13,966 nt of DNA from Bacteroidales bacterium (GTDB lineage Bacteria > Bacteroidota > Bacteroidia > Bacteroidales > JALTDM01), in assembly GCA_027074135.1 (NCBI GenBank), contig JALTDM010000011.1, positions 1 through 13,966 of the forward strand. The letters run 5' to 3'. This document shows, one piece after another, positions 1-5,733 of the stretch. Every line of letters begins with the position of its first letter. Positions within the stretch are counted from its first letter, which is position 1. A program made the position numbers and the translations under genes. Under the pieces are notes generated by a model. That model saw only the letters and a program-made list of their open reading frames with translations, ran no database searches and was not told the origin of the DNA.

Positions 1-36
1 AATTTTATAACGTCATAATTTAACGTTGTTGTTTTT

Positions 37-44
37 TACATTTG
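37..44 (+). promoter_or_regulatory. Bacteroidota-type -7 box for the first gene
   Basis: TACATTTG matches the TAnnTTTG -7 consensus of the Bacteroidota primary sigma factor. It lies 16 nt before the ATG at 61, giving a leader of roughly 10-13 nt. No convincing TTTG -33 element is seen at the expected spacing, so the call rests on the -7 box alone. Confidence 0.45.
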
Positions 45-60
45 ACTGCGTGTAATTTTA

Positions 61-513
61 ATGTTCAACAAATTGAATGAATTTAGAGAAGAATATGAAC
101 ATTTACAAACCATGATTGGTTGGGATAAAAATCATTATTATAATCCGGAAAAAGCAAAAGAAATTTATTTCAAAATTATTGGGATGATAGAAAAAACAAA
201 TTTGTTTGTTTTAGAAAATTTTAACAAAAAAAACAAAAGAGAATACCAAAATTTGCTGGAATATATTAAGAATGAATATAAACATCCGCTTGAATTTATA
301 GATGAATTAATTTATTCGGTAGAATACGAAGATATTTTAGAAAGAATAGTTGGAATATTTCGTGGGATGACTACAAATTATACTAGTAAGTTGTATTATT
401 ATGAAGATTATGATTATTGTTTTGAAGATGAATACAATGTTTTCCATGAAAATGACTTAGATGCTGGTGATTACGATTACATTTATGAGACCGGGATTAA
501 TGTTATGATTTAA
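61..513 (+). CDS. Hypothetical acidic, tyrosine-rich protein
   Basis: A 150-residue soluble protein that I do not recognise. It has no signal peptide, membrane segment or metal-binding motif. Residues 1-110 look helical and mixed-charge. The tail (about 111-145) is extremely rich in Asp, Glu and Tyr, for example YYYEDYDYCFEDEY, giving a strongly acidic C-terminus. The ATG at 61 is the only good start: an in-frame stop lies at 43-45 and a -7 box at 37-44. There is no Shine-Dalgarno, as is normal for this phylum. It stands alone, convergent with ftcD across a shared hairpin terminator. The reading frame is clean and the A-rich codon use resembles its neighbours, so I think it is a real gene, but its function is unknown. 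The acidic tail could bind a basic partner or mimic nucleic acid; that is speculation. Confidence 0.7.
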   Translation: MFNKLNEFREEYEHLQTMIGWDKNHYYNPEKAKEIYFKIIGMIEKTNLFVLENFNKKNKREYQNLLEYIKNEYKHPLEFIDELIYSVEYEDILERIVGIFRGMTTNYTSKLYYYEDYDYCFEDEYNVFHENDLDAGDYDYIYETGINVMI

Positions 514-540
514 TGACCATACTTTTATGCTAAATAAAAA

Positions 541-567
541 AGGCCGCCTCTATCGGCAGCCTTTTTA
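541..567 (-). terminator. Rho-independent terminator between convergent genes
   Basis: The arms GGCCGCC (542-548) and GGCAGCC (555-561) enclose a 6-nt loop, flanked by A5-6 on the left and T5 on the right. Read on the minus strand the stem is fully paired with one G-U wobble and runs into a U tract, serving ftcD. On the plus strand the same site is a C-A mismatch, so it is weaker but still usable for the gene ending at 513. Confidence 0.8.
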
Positions 568-587
568 TTTATGAGTGTTTACTTTTA

Positions 588-2291
588 TCAGATTTTTGAA
601 TTAACTATTCCCAGGATTTCTTTTTCCTTTTCTTCGGCTTTCTTTTCAATTTCAGCCGCTTCTTTCATTATTTTATCAAGCCATTCTTTGTCTTCGAGAC
701 CCGAAGCATTGATTTTCACATTGAGGTATGCACCTTTTACTGCTGACCTGGCAGCAAGTGCACCTACACCTGCATCAGATACCGAATTGGGATTGCCTAT
801 TTCCGCCATTGCTTTTATTACATCCATGCTTTCGTAAGCAGTTTTCATTACTTTGAACGGAATTTCAATGGCAAATTTGGTAGCTTCCTGGATGGCTTTT
901 TTCCTTGCTTCTTTTTCTTCTTCTGTACCTTTGGGCAATTTGAAGGCTTCCATTATTTTGTTGAAAGCGTTTGTGTCTTCGTCTATCAAGCGGAGAAGTT
1001 CCACATATTTTTCTTTGCCTTTTTCTGCCCAACCGGAAAATTCTTCCCATCTGTCGTCCCAGCCTCTCTTGTGTGAAGAAAGGTTGGCAACCATAGTGGC
1101 AAGTGCAGCACCGAGTGCACCCATATATGCCGAAACAGAACCTCCACCCGGAGCAGGCGCTTCAGATGCAGTAGTTTCGGTAAAGCCTTTTACCGTGAGG
1201 TCAACCAATTTCTTTTTGCCTGCATTTTCTTTTTCTTCAAGCACATATTCAATAATCTTTTCTTTCGGGTTGAACGGACGCAATTCGTCAAGTCCCATTG
1301 ACTTAATGGCAATTTTTATTATTTCTTCATCAGGTACTCCCAATGAGCGTTGTTGTTTGCGCAGGTAATGCTTACCGGCATCAAGCATTGCTTGTAGAGG
1401 AATCAAACCTACCAGCTCACTACCTGTAACCCTCACGCCTCTTTCTCTTGCTTTTTTGTCCACTTCGTCAAAAGCAACATGTACGGGAGTAATGCTAATG
1501 TCAGTTAAGTTCATAGATATTTGAGCAATACCGTATTCTTCTATGTACCAGCCTATTGCTTTAACGGCTTTCAGTGTGCCGGGGATTCTTACGGGATTGC
1601 CGTTTTCGTCTTTAACTATTTTGCCTGTCAGAGGATTACCTTCTCTTTTTACACGGCCTGCTTCCCTCACATCAAAGGCTATTGCGTTAGCACGGCGGGT
1701 AGATGTTGTATTTAGGTTTACATTAAAGGCAACCAAGAAGTTTCTGGCACCTACGGCTGTTGCACCTGTTTTTGCAGTATGGTCATTCCATTCGGCAGGT
1801 CCGAAATCAGGCTTCCAATGTGGGTCTTTTAATTTTTCGGGTAAAGCTTCGTATTCGCCGGACCTTACATTGGCAAGGTTTCTTCTTTCTTCTGTAAATG
1901 CAGCGTTTTCATAGCAATATGTAGGGATGTTCAGTTCTTCGCCTATTCTTTTGGCAAGTTTTCTTGCATATTCTACGGTTTCTTCCATTGTAATACCTGC
2001 TACCGGAACTAACGGACATACATCTGTTGCACCCATACGCGGGTGTTCGCCTTTGTGTCCGCGCATATCCAAAACTTCAGCTGCTTTTTTTACAGCTTGA
2101 AAAGCCGCTTCTACCACTGCATCAGGGTCTCCTGCAAATGTTACAACGGTTCTGTTGGTAGCTTTTCCCGGATCTACATCAAGCAAGTAAACACCATCTA
2201 TTTTTTCTACTTCGTCTGTTATAAGTTTTATTTTGCTCATATCGCGCCCTTCGCTGAAATTAGGCACGCATTCCAAAATTCTTTTTGTCAT
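588..2291 (-). CDS. ftcD: Bifunctional glutamate formimidoyltransferase / formimidoyl-THF cyclodeaminase
   Basis: This enzyme of histidine degradation moves the formimino group of N-formimino-glutamate to tetrahydrofolate, then deaminates it to 5,10-methenyl-THF and ammonia in the cytosol. The protein is 567 residues, close to the roughly 540-570 usual for the fused enzyme. The N-terminal transferase half (about 1-180) opens with ILECVPNFSEG and holds the GHKGEHPRMGATDVCP signature with the proposed catalytic His near 83. The second transferase half (about 180-330) contains TGATAVGARNFLVAFNVNL. The cyclodeaminase domain (about 360-560) has the glycine loop APAPGGGSVSA. I chose the ATG at 2291: the open frame continues 63 residues upstream, but that stretch has no family resemblance and crosses the promoter. 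No other hut gene is in the window. The gene is visibly richer in G+C than the efflux genes, possibly reflecting high expression. Function is near certain from sequence. Confidence 0.96.
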   Translation of the reverse strand: MTKRILECVPNFSEGRDMSKIKLITDEVEKIDGVYLLDVDPGKATNRTVVTFAGDPDAVVEAAFQAVKKAAEVLDMRGHKGEHPRMGATDVCPLVPVAGITMEETVEYARKLAKRIGEELNIPTYCYENAAFTEERRNLANVRSGEYEALPEKLKDPHWKPDFGPAEWNDHTAKTGATAVGARNFLVAFNVNLNTTSTRRANAIAFDVREAGRVKREGNPLTGKIVKDENGNPVRIPGTLKAVKAIGWYIEEYGIAQISMNLTDISITPVHVAFDEVDKKARERGVRVTGSELVGLIPLQAMLDAGKHYLRKQQRSLGVPDEEIIKIAIKSMGLDELRPFNPKEKIIEYVLEEKENAGKKKLVDLTVKGFTETTASEAPAPGGGSVSAYMGALGAALATMVANLSSHKRGWDDRWEEFSGWAEKGKEKYVELLRLIDEDTNAFNKIMEAFKLPKGTEEEKEARKKAIQEATKFAIEIPFKVMKTAYESMDVIKAMAEIGNPNSVSDAGVGALAARSAVKGAYLNVKINASGLEDKEWLDKIMKEAAEIEKKAEEKEKEILGIVNSKI

Positions 2292-2320
2292 AATTATTTG
2301 ATTTTCGTTTTGTTTCTTTG

Positions 2321-2328
2321 CAAAAATA
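2321..2328 (-). promoter_or_regulatory. -7 box for ftcD
   Basis: On the minus strand this reads TATTTTTG, matching TAnnTTTG. It lies 29 nt upstream of the ftcD ATG, giving a leader of about 25 nt. No clear -33 TTTG is seen. It sits in the 162-bp intergenic region shared with the divergent redoxin operon. Confidence 0.5.
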
Positions 2329-2380
2329 CAATAAAAAGTTGAAGTATCTTGTTGAATAAAAATTTCTGCATTTTGAAATT

Positions 2381-2400
2381 TTGTCACTTTGGTATGACAA
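2381..2400 (+). promoter_or_regulatory. Inverted repeat TTGTCA-N8-TGACAA, candidate operator
   Basis: Perfect 6-bp arms TTGTCA (2381-2386) and TGACAA (2395-2400) are separated by 8 bp. The spacer contains TTTG (2388-2391), the candidate -33 element of the redoxin-groES promoter, so a bound dimeric regulator would block or modify that promoter. It is not a CIRCE element. The regulator is unknown. Confidence 0.35.
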
Positions 2401-2422
2401 GTCGTAATAGGCATAAATTTTG
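2388..2422 (+). promoter_or_regulatory. Candidate promoter of the redoxin-groES operon
   Basis: TTTG at 2388-2391 is followed after 22 nt by TAAATTTTG at 2414-2422, a -7 box with one extra base relative to TAnnTTTG. The predicted start near 2427 leaves a leader of about 25-30 nt that includes the Shine-Dalgarno at 2444. The match is imperfect, so confidence is moderate. Confidence 0.35.
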
Positions 2423-2443
2423 TTAAAGCTAACTGCCAAAAAC

Positions 2444-2448
2444 GGAGG
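2444..2448 (+). promoter_or_regulatory. Strong Shine-Dalgarno for the redoxin gene
   Basis: GGAGG lies 5 nt before the ATG at 2454 and 11 nt before a second in-frame ATG at 2460, so it supports the first. Strong Shine-Dalgarno sequences are uncommon in Bacteroidota and absent from most other genes in this window. Confidence 0.75.
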
Positions 2449-2453
2449 AAGAA

Positions 2454-3053
2454 ATGGAAATGACCCACATCAAATCGCACGATGAGTTACTGAAAAACCT
2501 TGATAAAAAGGATGATGTATATTTGTTGTTGTACAAAGAAGGAAGTGATTTGAGCGAATGTGCAAAGAAGAATATAGAAAAAGCCGATAAAGAAGTAGCG
2601 GAAAAAAATTATATGTTGTTGGCGGCTAATGTAAAAGAAGTAAGGGATATTCACCCGAATTACGGAATAAAAACCGTGCCGATGTTGATTCATTTTCAAA
2701 AAGGAAAATTTACCAAAACAGTTGCTGGATGTAACAATCCCGAATACTACAAAAACATTTTCGGCAACATAACACTTTCCGCAACGGGAAAAAACGGCGA
2801 AACCAAAAAAATACCGCGTGTTACCGTTTATTCTACGCCATCTTGCCCTTGGTGCAATAAGTTGAAACAATATTTGAGAGAAAATAATATTCCTTTCCGT
2901 GATATTGATGTTTCAAAAGATACCAATGCAGCACAAGAAATGGTAAAACGCACAGGGCAGCAAGGTGTGCCACAAGCGGAAATTAACGGACAATGGATAA
3001 TTGGTTTTGATAAACCGAAAATAGATAAATTGTTAGGTCTAACTGTAAAATAA
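2454..3053 (+). CDS. Two-domain redoxin: degenerate thioredoxin fold plus CPWC glutaredoxin
   Basis: A 199-residue cytosolic protein. The N-terminal half (about 1-105) looks like a thioredoxin fold: it keeps the cis-Pro segment GIKTVPMLIHF (Pro76), but the active site is reduced to LSEC with a single Cys36, so it cannot form the usual CxxC disulfide. The C-terminal half (about 121-197) is a glutaredoxin/NrdH-like domain with VYSTPSCPWC (Cys131, Cys134), the cis-Pro segment TGQQGVP (Pro173) and IIGFD. It strongly resembles the YruB-type glutaredoxin-like family. The likely role is dithiol-disulfide exchange with unknown partners, perhaps coupled to thioredoxin reductase. It is first in an operon with a GroES-type gene 17 nt downstream and diverges from ftcD. 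I am sure of the glutaredoxin domain and fairly sure of the N-terminal fold. Its pairing with a co-chaperonin suggests a role in protein quality control under oxidative stress, which is inference. Confidence 0.88.
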   Translation: MEMTHIKSHDELLKNLDKKDDVYLLLYKEGSDLSECAKKNIEKADKEVAEKNYMLLAANVKEVRDIHPNYGIKTVPMLIHFQKGKFTKTVAGCNNPEYYKNIFGNITLSATGKNGETKKIPRVTVYSTPSCPWCNKLKQYLRENNIPFRDIDVSKDTNAAQEMVKRTGQQGVPQAEINGQWIIGFDKPKIDKLLGLTVK

Positions 3054-3056
3054 AAT

Positions 3057-3063
3057 AGGAGGG
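3057..3063 (+). promoter_or_regulatory. Strong Shine-Dalgarno for the GroES-type gene
   Basis: AGGAGGG lies 7 nt before the ATG at 3071 and just after the redoxin stop at 3051-3053. This near-perfect anti-Shine-Dalgarno match is unusual for the phylum and fixes the start. Confidence 0.8.
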
Positions 3064-3070
3064 TAAAGTT

Positions 3071-3358
3071 ATGAAAGAAATATTGCCTGTAAATCAAAAT
3101 GTTTTGATCGAAATTAATGAAGAAAAAGAAAAGAAAACAGAAAGCGGAATAATTATTCCCGACACTGCATCAACCGAAAAACCGACAATGGGTAAGGTTG
3201 TGGCAATGGCAAATATTGAAAATCCTGAATTTTCTGTAGGAGACACGGTTATCTACAAAAAGTATTCGGGTACAGAAATAGAACTTGATGACAAAAAATA
3301 TTTGGTTATCCAATATTCTGACATTTTGGCAAAAGTGAACGAAACCGAAGAAATTTAA
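3071..3358 (+). CDS. groES: GroES-type co-chaperonin (Cpn10)
   Basis: The 95 residues match the usual GroES length and layout. The N-terminal strand is ILPVNQNVLIEI. The mobile loop (about 18-34) carries the hydrophobic GIIIPDTA segment that normally docks on GroEL, followed by GKVVAM, the VGDTVIYKKYSGTEIELDDK roof/core region and the closing YLVIQYSDILAKV. It would cap the GroEL ring during folding in the cytosol. No groEL follows: the gene is second in an operon with a redoxin and is closed by a hairpin terminator, whereas the housekeeping gene normally sits beside groEL. It may therefore be a second, specialised GroES paralogue or a displaced single copy; the window cannot tell. No CIRCE element is present upstream. 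Family assignment is secure, the specialised role is not. Confidence 0.92.
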   Translation: MKEILPVNQNVLIEINEEKEKKTESGIIIPDTASTEKPTMGKVVAMANIENPEFSVGDTVIYKKYSGTEIELDDKKYLVIQYSDILAKVNETEEI

Positions 3359-3383
3359 TTTTAAATTATAATTTTTGTGTAAT

Positions 3384-3416
3384 AGCCCGCATCGGAGTAA
3401 GGTGTGGGCTTTTTTT
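3384..3416 (+). terminator. Rho-independent terminator after groES
   Basis: A 10-bp stem, AGCCCGCATC (3384-3393) with GGTGTGGGCT (3401-3410), includes two G-U wobbles and a 7-nt loop, and is followed by six T residues. It ends the redoxin-groES transcript and insulates the tetR promoter. Confidence 0.88.
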
Positions 3417-3426
3417 ATTTTATTTT

Positions 3427-3454
3427 GGAAACATTTTTTACAAAAAATGTTTCC
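3427..3454 (+). promoter_or_regulatory. Perfect 13-bp-arm palindrome, probable TetR operator
   Basis: Arms GGAAACATTTTTT (3427-3439) and AAAAAATGTTTCC (3442-3454) are exact reverse complements around a 2-bp spacer (AC). The site ends 16 nt before the -7 box at 3471, so it covers the -33 region of the tetR promoter. TetR-family proteins bind such palindromes as dimers and usually repress their own operon. It has no T tract after the right arm, so it is not a terminator. Confidence 0.75.
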
Positions 3455-3470
3455 TGTGTGAAAAAGTCGT

Positions 3471-3478
3471 TATATTTG
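3471..3478 (+). promoter_or_regulatory. -7 box of the efflux operon, placing the start at the tetR ATG
   Basis: TATATTTG matches TAnnTTTG exactly. Only four bases separate it from the ATG at 3483, so transcription should begin at or within a base or two of the start codon, implying a leaderless message. The -33 region overlaps the palindrome. Confidence 0.65.
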
Positions 3479-3482
3479 CAGC

Positions 3483-4094
3483 ATGATTTCGAAACAAGAA
3501 ATATTGGAAAATACTTTCAAATTATTTTGTCGTTACGGCATCAAGAGCCTCACTATGGGTGATATTGCAGCCAATTTGCATATTTCCAAAAAGACTCTTT
3601 ACAAGTATGTTTCAGATAAACACGATTTAGTCAAAAAGGTTTTTTTAAGTCTCGAGCATCATCACAGATTTATAAATACTTCCCGATTGTACGGTAATGC
3701 CATTGAACAATTTTATCAAGTGTCTCGAAAAGTGATGGAAATGATTAAACAAACAAATTTGCATATGCTTTTTGATCTGAAAAAATATTATCTAGATATT
3801 TATGAAGAAATCCAAGTGAGGAGACAAAAAGCTATTGTTAAAAATGTGACTGAAAACATTATAGCAGGGCAAAACGAAGGATTGTATCGTAAAGAAATAA
3901 ATCCTGAATTGGTTGGCGAACTATATTTCCTAAAAACTAACGCCCTAATAGACAGTAATTTCGCCAATTCGGGGAAATACACTCTGAAAGAGATTTTCGT
4001 GGAACTATTTAAGTATCACACTCTTGGCATCTGCACTGAAAAAGGCAGGAAATTTTTAGAAAACTTTAAAATTTTTGAAGACGATGAAGTTTAA
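3483..4094 (+). CDS. TetR-family repressor of the efflux operon
   Basis: A 203-residue TetR-type transcription factor. The N-terminal DNA-binding domain spans about 1-50: EILENTFKLFCRYGIKSLTMGDIAANL, then the recognition helix ISKKTLYKYVSDKHDLV. The C-terminal helical region (about 55-200) would bind a ligand and dimerise; it has no recognisable motif, so the inducer is unknown. The ATG at 3483 is the only possible start: the frame meets a TGA at 3459-3461 with no alternative start between, and the protein needs all of its N-terminus. It is first in an operon with TolC, adaptor and RND pump genes, its end overlapping the TolC start by 11 nt. The palindrome at 3427-3454 is its likely operator, so it probably represses itself and the pump until a substrate binds. 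Confidence 0.93.
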   Translation: MISKQEILENTFKLFCRYGIKSLTMGDIAANLHISKKTLYKYVSDKHDLVKKVFLSLEHHHRFINTSRLYGNAIEQFYQVSRKVMEMIKQTNLHMLFDLKKYYLDIYEEIQVRRQKAIVKNVTENIIAGQNEGLYRKEINPELVGELYFLKTNALIDSNFANSGKYTLKEIFVELFKYHTLGICTEKGRKFLENFKIFEDDEV

Positions 4095-5436
4095 ATTTTT
4101 CATATTACTAGTTTATTTATTTGTATCAACAACTGCATTTTCACAAAAAAAAGACAGTATTTATACTCTGTCTTTGAAGCAAGCCCAACAACTTGCTTTG
4201 CAGCGAAACAAAACCGTGCTGAATTCGGAATTGGACATTTTTAAAGCAAAAAAGAAAATCTGGGAAACTACAGCTATAGGACTACCTCAAGTAAACGGCA
4301 GCATCTCGCATAATTACAACATAGATTTGCCGGTAACTTTAATTCCTGCCAGAATGTTTAATCCGCAAGCCCCTCCGGGAACATATATGGAAATGAAATT
4401 CGGAACAAAATATAATACAAAAGCCGGACTTACAGTTTCACAATTGATTTTCAGCGGACAATATTTAGTTGGTTTGCAAACAACAAAGGTTTTCAAACAA
4501 CTTGCCGAAACCAAAAGTAAACAAACCAAAAGAGATATAAAATATTCTGTAGCACAAACTTATTATATGGTGCTGATTACTGCCGAAAGCAAAAAGATAA
4601 TTGACAGCAATTATGTCTTTGTGAAAAAGTTGTATGAAGACACAAAGAAAATGTATGAGACGGGTTTTACCGATGAAGCAACCCTTAAACAAATGGAACT
4701 AAACAAAACCAACATGGAAAATGCTTTGAATACTGTTGCCCGCCAGTATGAAGTGGCTAAAAACCTTCTCAAATTTCAAATTGGACTTGACTTAAGTTCA
4801 AAAATAGTGCTTACAGGCAGCCTAAATGATCTGGATAATGAGCCAGAGCAGGCAAACAAACTGATAAACACCGAAGTGGATCCGGAGCAGACTTTGGATT
4901 ATCAACTTGTGGAAACACAAGAAAAGCTACAACAGTTGGCGGTAAAGAACGAAAAAGCTACTCTGCTGCCTACCGTTTCGGCTTTTTACAACCACCAAGA
5001 AAGTATGATGGGTGACGAAATAAAATGGTTTGATGAAGACGGCAAATGGTATAAAGCCAACATCGTCGGCTTCAACATCAATATTCCCATTTTCGGCAGC
5101 GGACAGAAACTTGTCAAAATCTCGCAGGCAAAAATTGAACTGGAAAAAACACGAAATCAGAAGTGGATGATGAAGCAAAATCTTACTTTGCAAATCTTAC
5201 AAGCAAAGGTAAAACTTCAAAATGCCCTGGATAAATACACTTCACAAAAACAAAACAAAGAACTTGCAGAGTTTATTTACAATAATACCAAACAAAAATA
5301 CCTAAAAGGTATGGCAAGCAGTCTGGAACTCACGCAGGCACAAATGCAATATTTTACAACGCTGCAGCAATACTATCAAGCGATATTGGAATATTGGAAT
5401 GCAAAAAGTGAACTGGAGAAACTGATTTCTTATTAG
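4084..5436 (+). CDS. TolC-family outer-membrane efflux protein
   Basis: A 450-residue outer-membrane channel of the OEP/TolC family, which forms the exit duct of a tripartite pump. Residues 1-20 are a signal peptide (hydrophobic ILLVYLFV, probable cleavage AFS|QKK), with no lipobox. The mature part begins with the family hallmark TLSLKQAQQLALQRN and shows the two-fold repeat of long helices and short strands. The first repeat includes LTVSQLIFSGQYLVGLQ and the second VGFNINIPIFGSGQKLVKISQAKIELEK, the latter followed by a coiled-coil stretch and ending in YWNAKSELEKLI. I chose the ATG at 4084; a TTG at 4075 would only add three residues. Its start overlaps the end of tetR by 11 nt, pointing to translational coupling. 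About 300 nt with a broken gene and a repeat separate it from the adaptor gene. Confidence 0.93.
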   Translation: MKFKFFILLVYLFVSTTAFSQKKDSIYTLSLKQAQQLALQRNKTVLNSELDIFKAKKKIWETTAIGLPQVNGSISHNYNIDLPVTLIPARMFNPQAPPGTYMEMKFGTKYNTKAGLTVSQLIFSGQYLVGLQTTKVFKQLAETKSKQTKRDIKYSVAQTYYMVLITAESKKIIDSNYVFVKKLYEDTKKMYETGFTDEATLKQMELNKTNMENALNTVARQYEVAKNLLKFQIGLDLSSKIVLTGSLNDLDNEPEQANKLINTEVDPEQTLDYQLVETQEKLQQLAVKNEKATLLPTVSAFYNHQESMMGDEIKWFDEDGKWYKANIVGFNINIPIFGSGQKLVKISQAKIELEKTRNQKWMMKQNLTLQILQAKVKLQNALDKYTSQKQNKELAEFIYNNTKQKYLKGMASSLELTQAQMQYFTTLQQYYQAILEYWNAKSELEKLISY

Positions 5437-5469
5437 TGGTTAATTGTTAATGATTAATGTTCAGTGATT

Positions 5470-5616
5470 ATGAAAAAAGAGGGAATCAAAGAAAAGAGTT
5501 TCAAGTTTGCCATTCGGGTTGTGAAATTTTACAGGTTTTTGACTGACGAAAACAAAAAATTTAAGCAGATTAAATGTACGAATGAAAAAAGCAGCAAACA
5601 TATTTCATTTGTTTAA
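5470..5616 (+). pseudogene. Truncated four-helix-bundle (23S IVS-type) gene remnant
   Basis: A 48-codon frame starting at ATG 5470. Its first 30 residues, with KEKSFKFAIRVVKFYRFL then TDENKKF, resemble the N-terminus of the four-helix-bundle proteins (23S rRNA intervening-sequence family) common in Bacteroidota, which usually run to about 115-130 residues. After that the match ends: the usual SKQLLRSGTSIGAN segment is missing and the frame closes with KQIKCTNEKSSKHISFV. It is preceded by a TTAATTGTTAATGATTAATG stretch of the kind I recall upstream of such genes. I read it as decayed debris inside the efflux operon. The resemblance is from memory, not a search. A short functional peptide is possible but less likely. 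Confidence 0.6.
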
Positions 5617-5632
5617 TATGAAATAATATAAT

Positions 5633-5701
5633 CACCCACCTTAATCCTCCCCCAAGGGAGGAAATTTAACTTCTTCCCTTGAGGGGAGATATAGAGGGGT
5701 G
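5633..5701. repeat. 69-bp C/G-rich imperfect inverted repeat
   Basis: Two 31-nt arms (5633-5663 and 5671-5701) are reverse complements at 23 of 31 positions around a 7-nt spacer, beginning CACCC and ending GGGTG. Each arm also holds its own small hairpin: TCCTCCC-CCAA-GGGAGGA on the left, and CTTCCC-TTGA-GGGGAG on the right. It resembles the C-rich extragenic palindromes scattered through many Bacteroidota genomes. It lies between the TolC and adaptor genes, 32 nt before the adaptor ATG, and could affect mRNA stability or read-through. It has no T tract typical of a terminator. Confidence 0.75.
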
Positions 5702-5733
5702 AAAAGAAAATAATAAATTAAAAAAATAAAAAA

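Noticed and set aside
571..1368. Long plus-strand open frames opposite ftcD
   Set aside because: They are antisense shadows of a clearly conserved enzyme and have serine/phenylalanine-rich, low-information translations with no promoter or start signal.
2292..2453. CIRCE/HrcA heat-shock element upstream of the GroES operon
   Set aside because: The TTAGCACTC-N9-GAGTGCTAA pattern is absent; only the shorter TTGTCA/TGACAA repeat is present.
2292..2480. 63-residue N-terminal extension of ftcD
   Set aside because: The family begins at MTKRILECVPNFSEG; the extension is not family-like, overlaps the divergent promoter region and would overlap the redoxin start.
3427..3454. Palindrome before tetR read as a terminator
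   Set aside because: The stem is followed by CTGTGTG rather than a T tract, and a proper terminator already lies at 3384-3416.
4075..4083. TTG start for the TolC-like protein
   Set aside because: The ATG at 4084 gives a standard signal peptide; the TTG adds only three residues and no better ribosome site.
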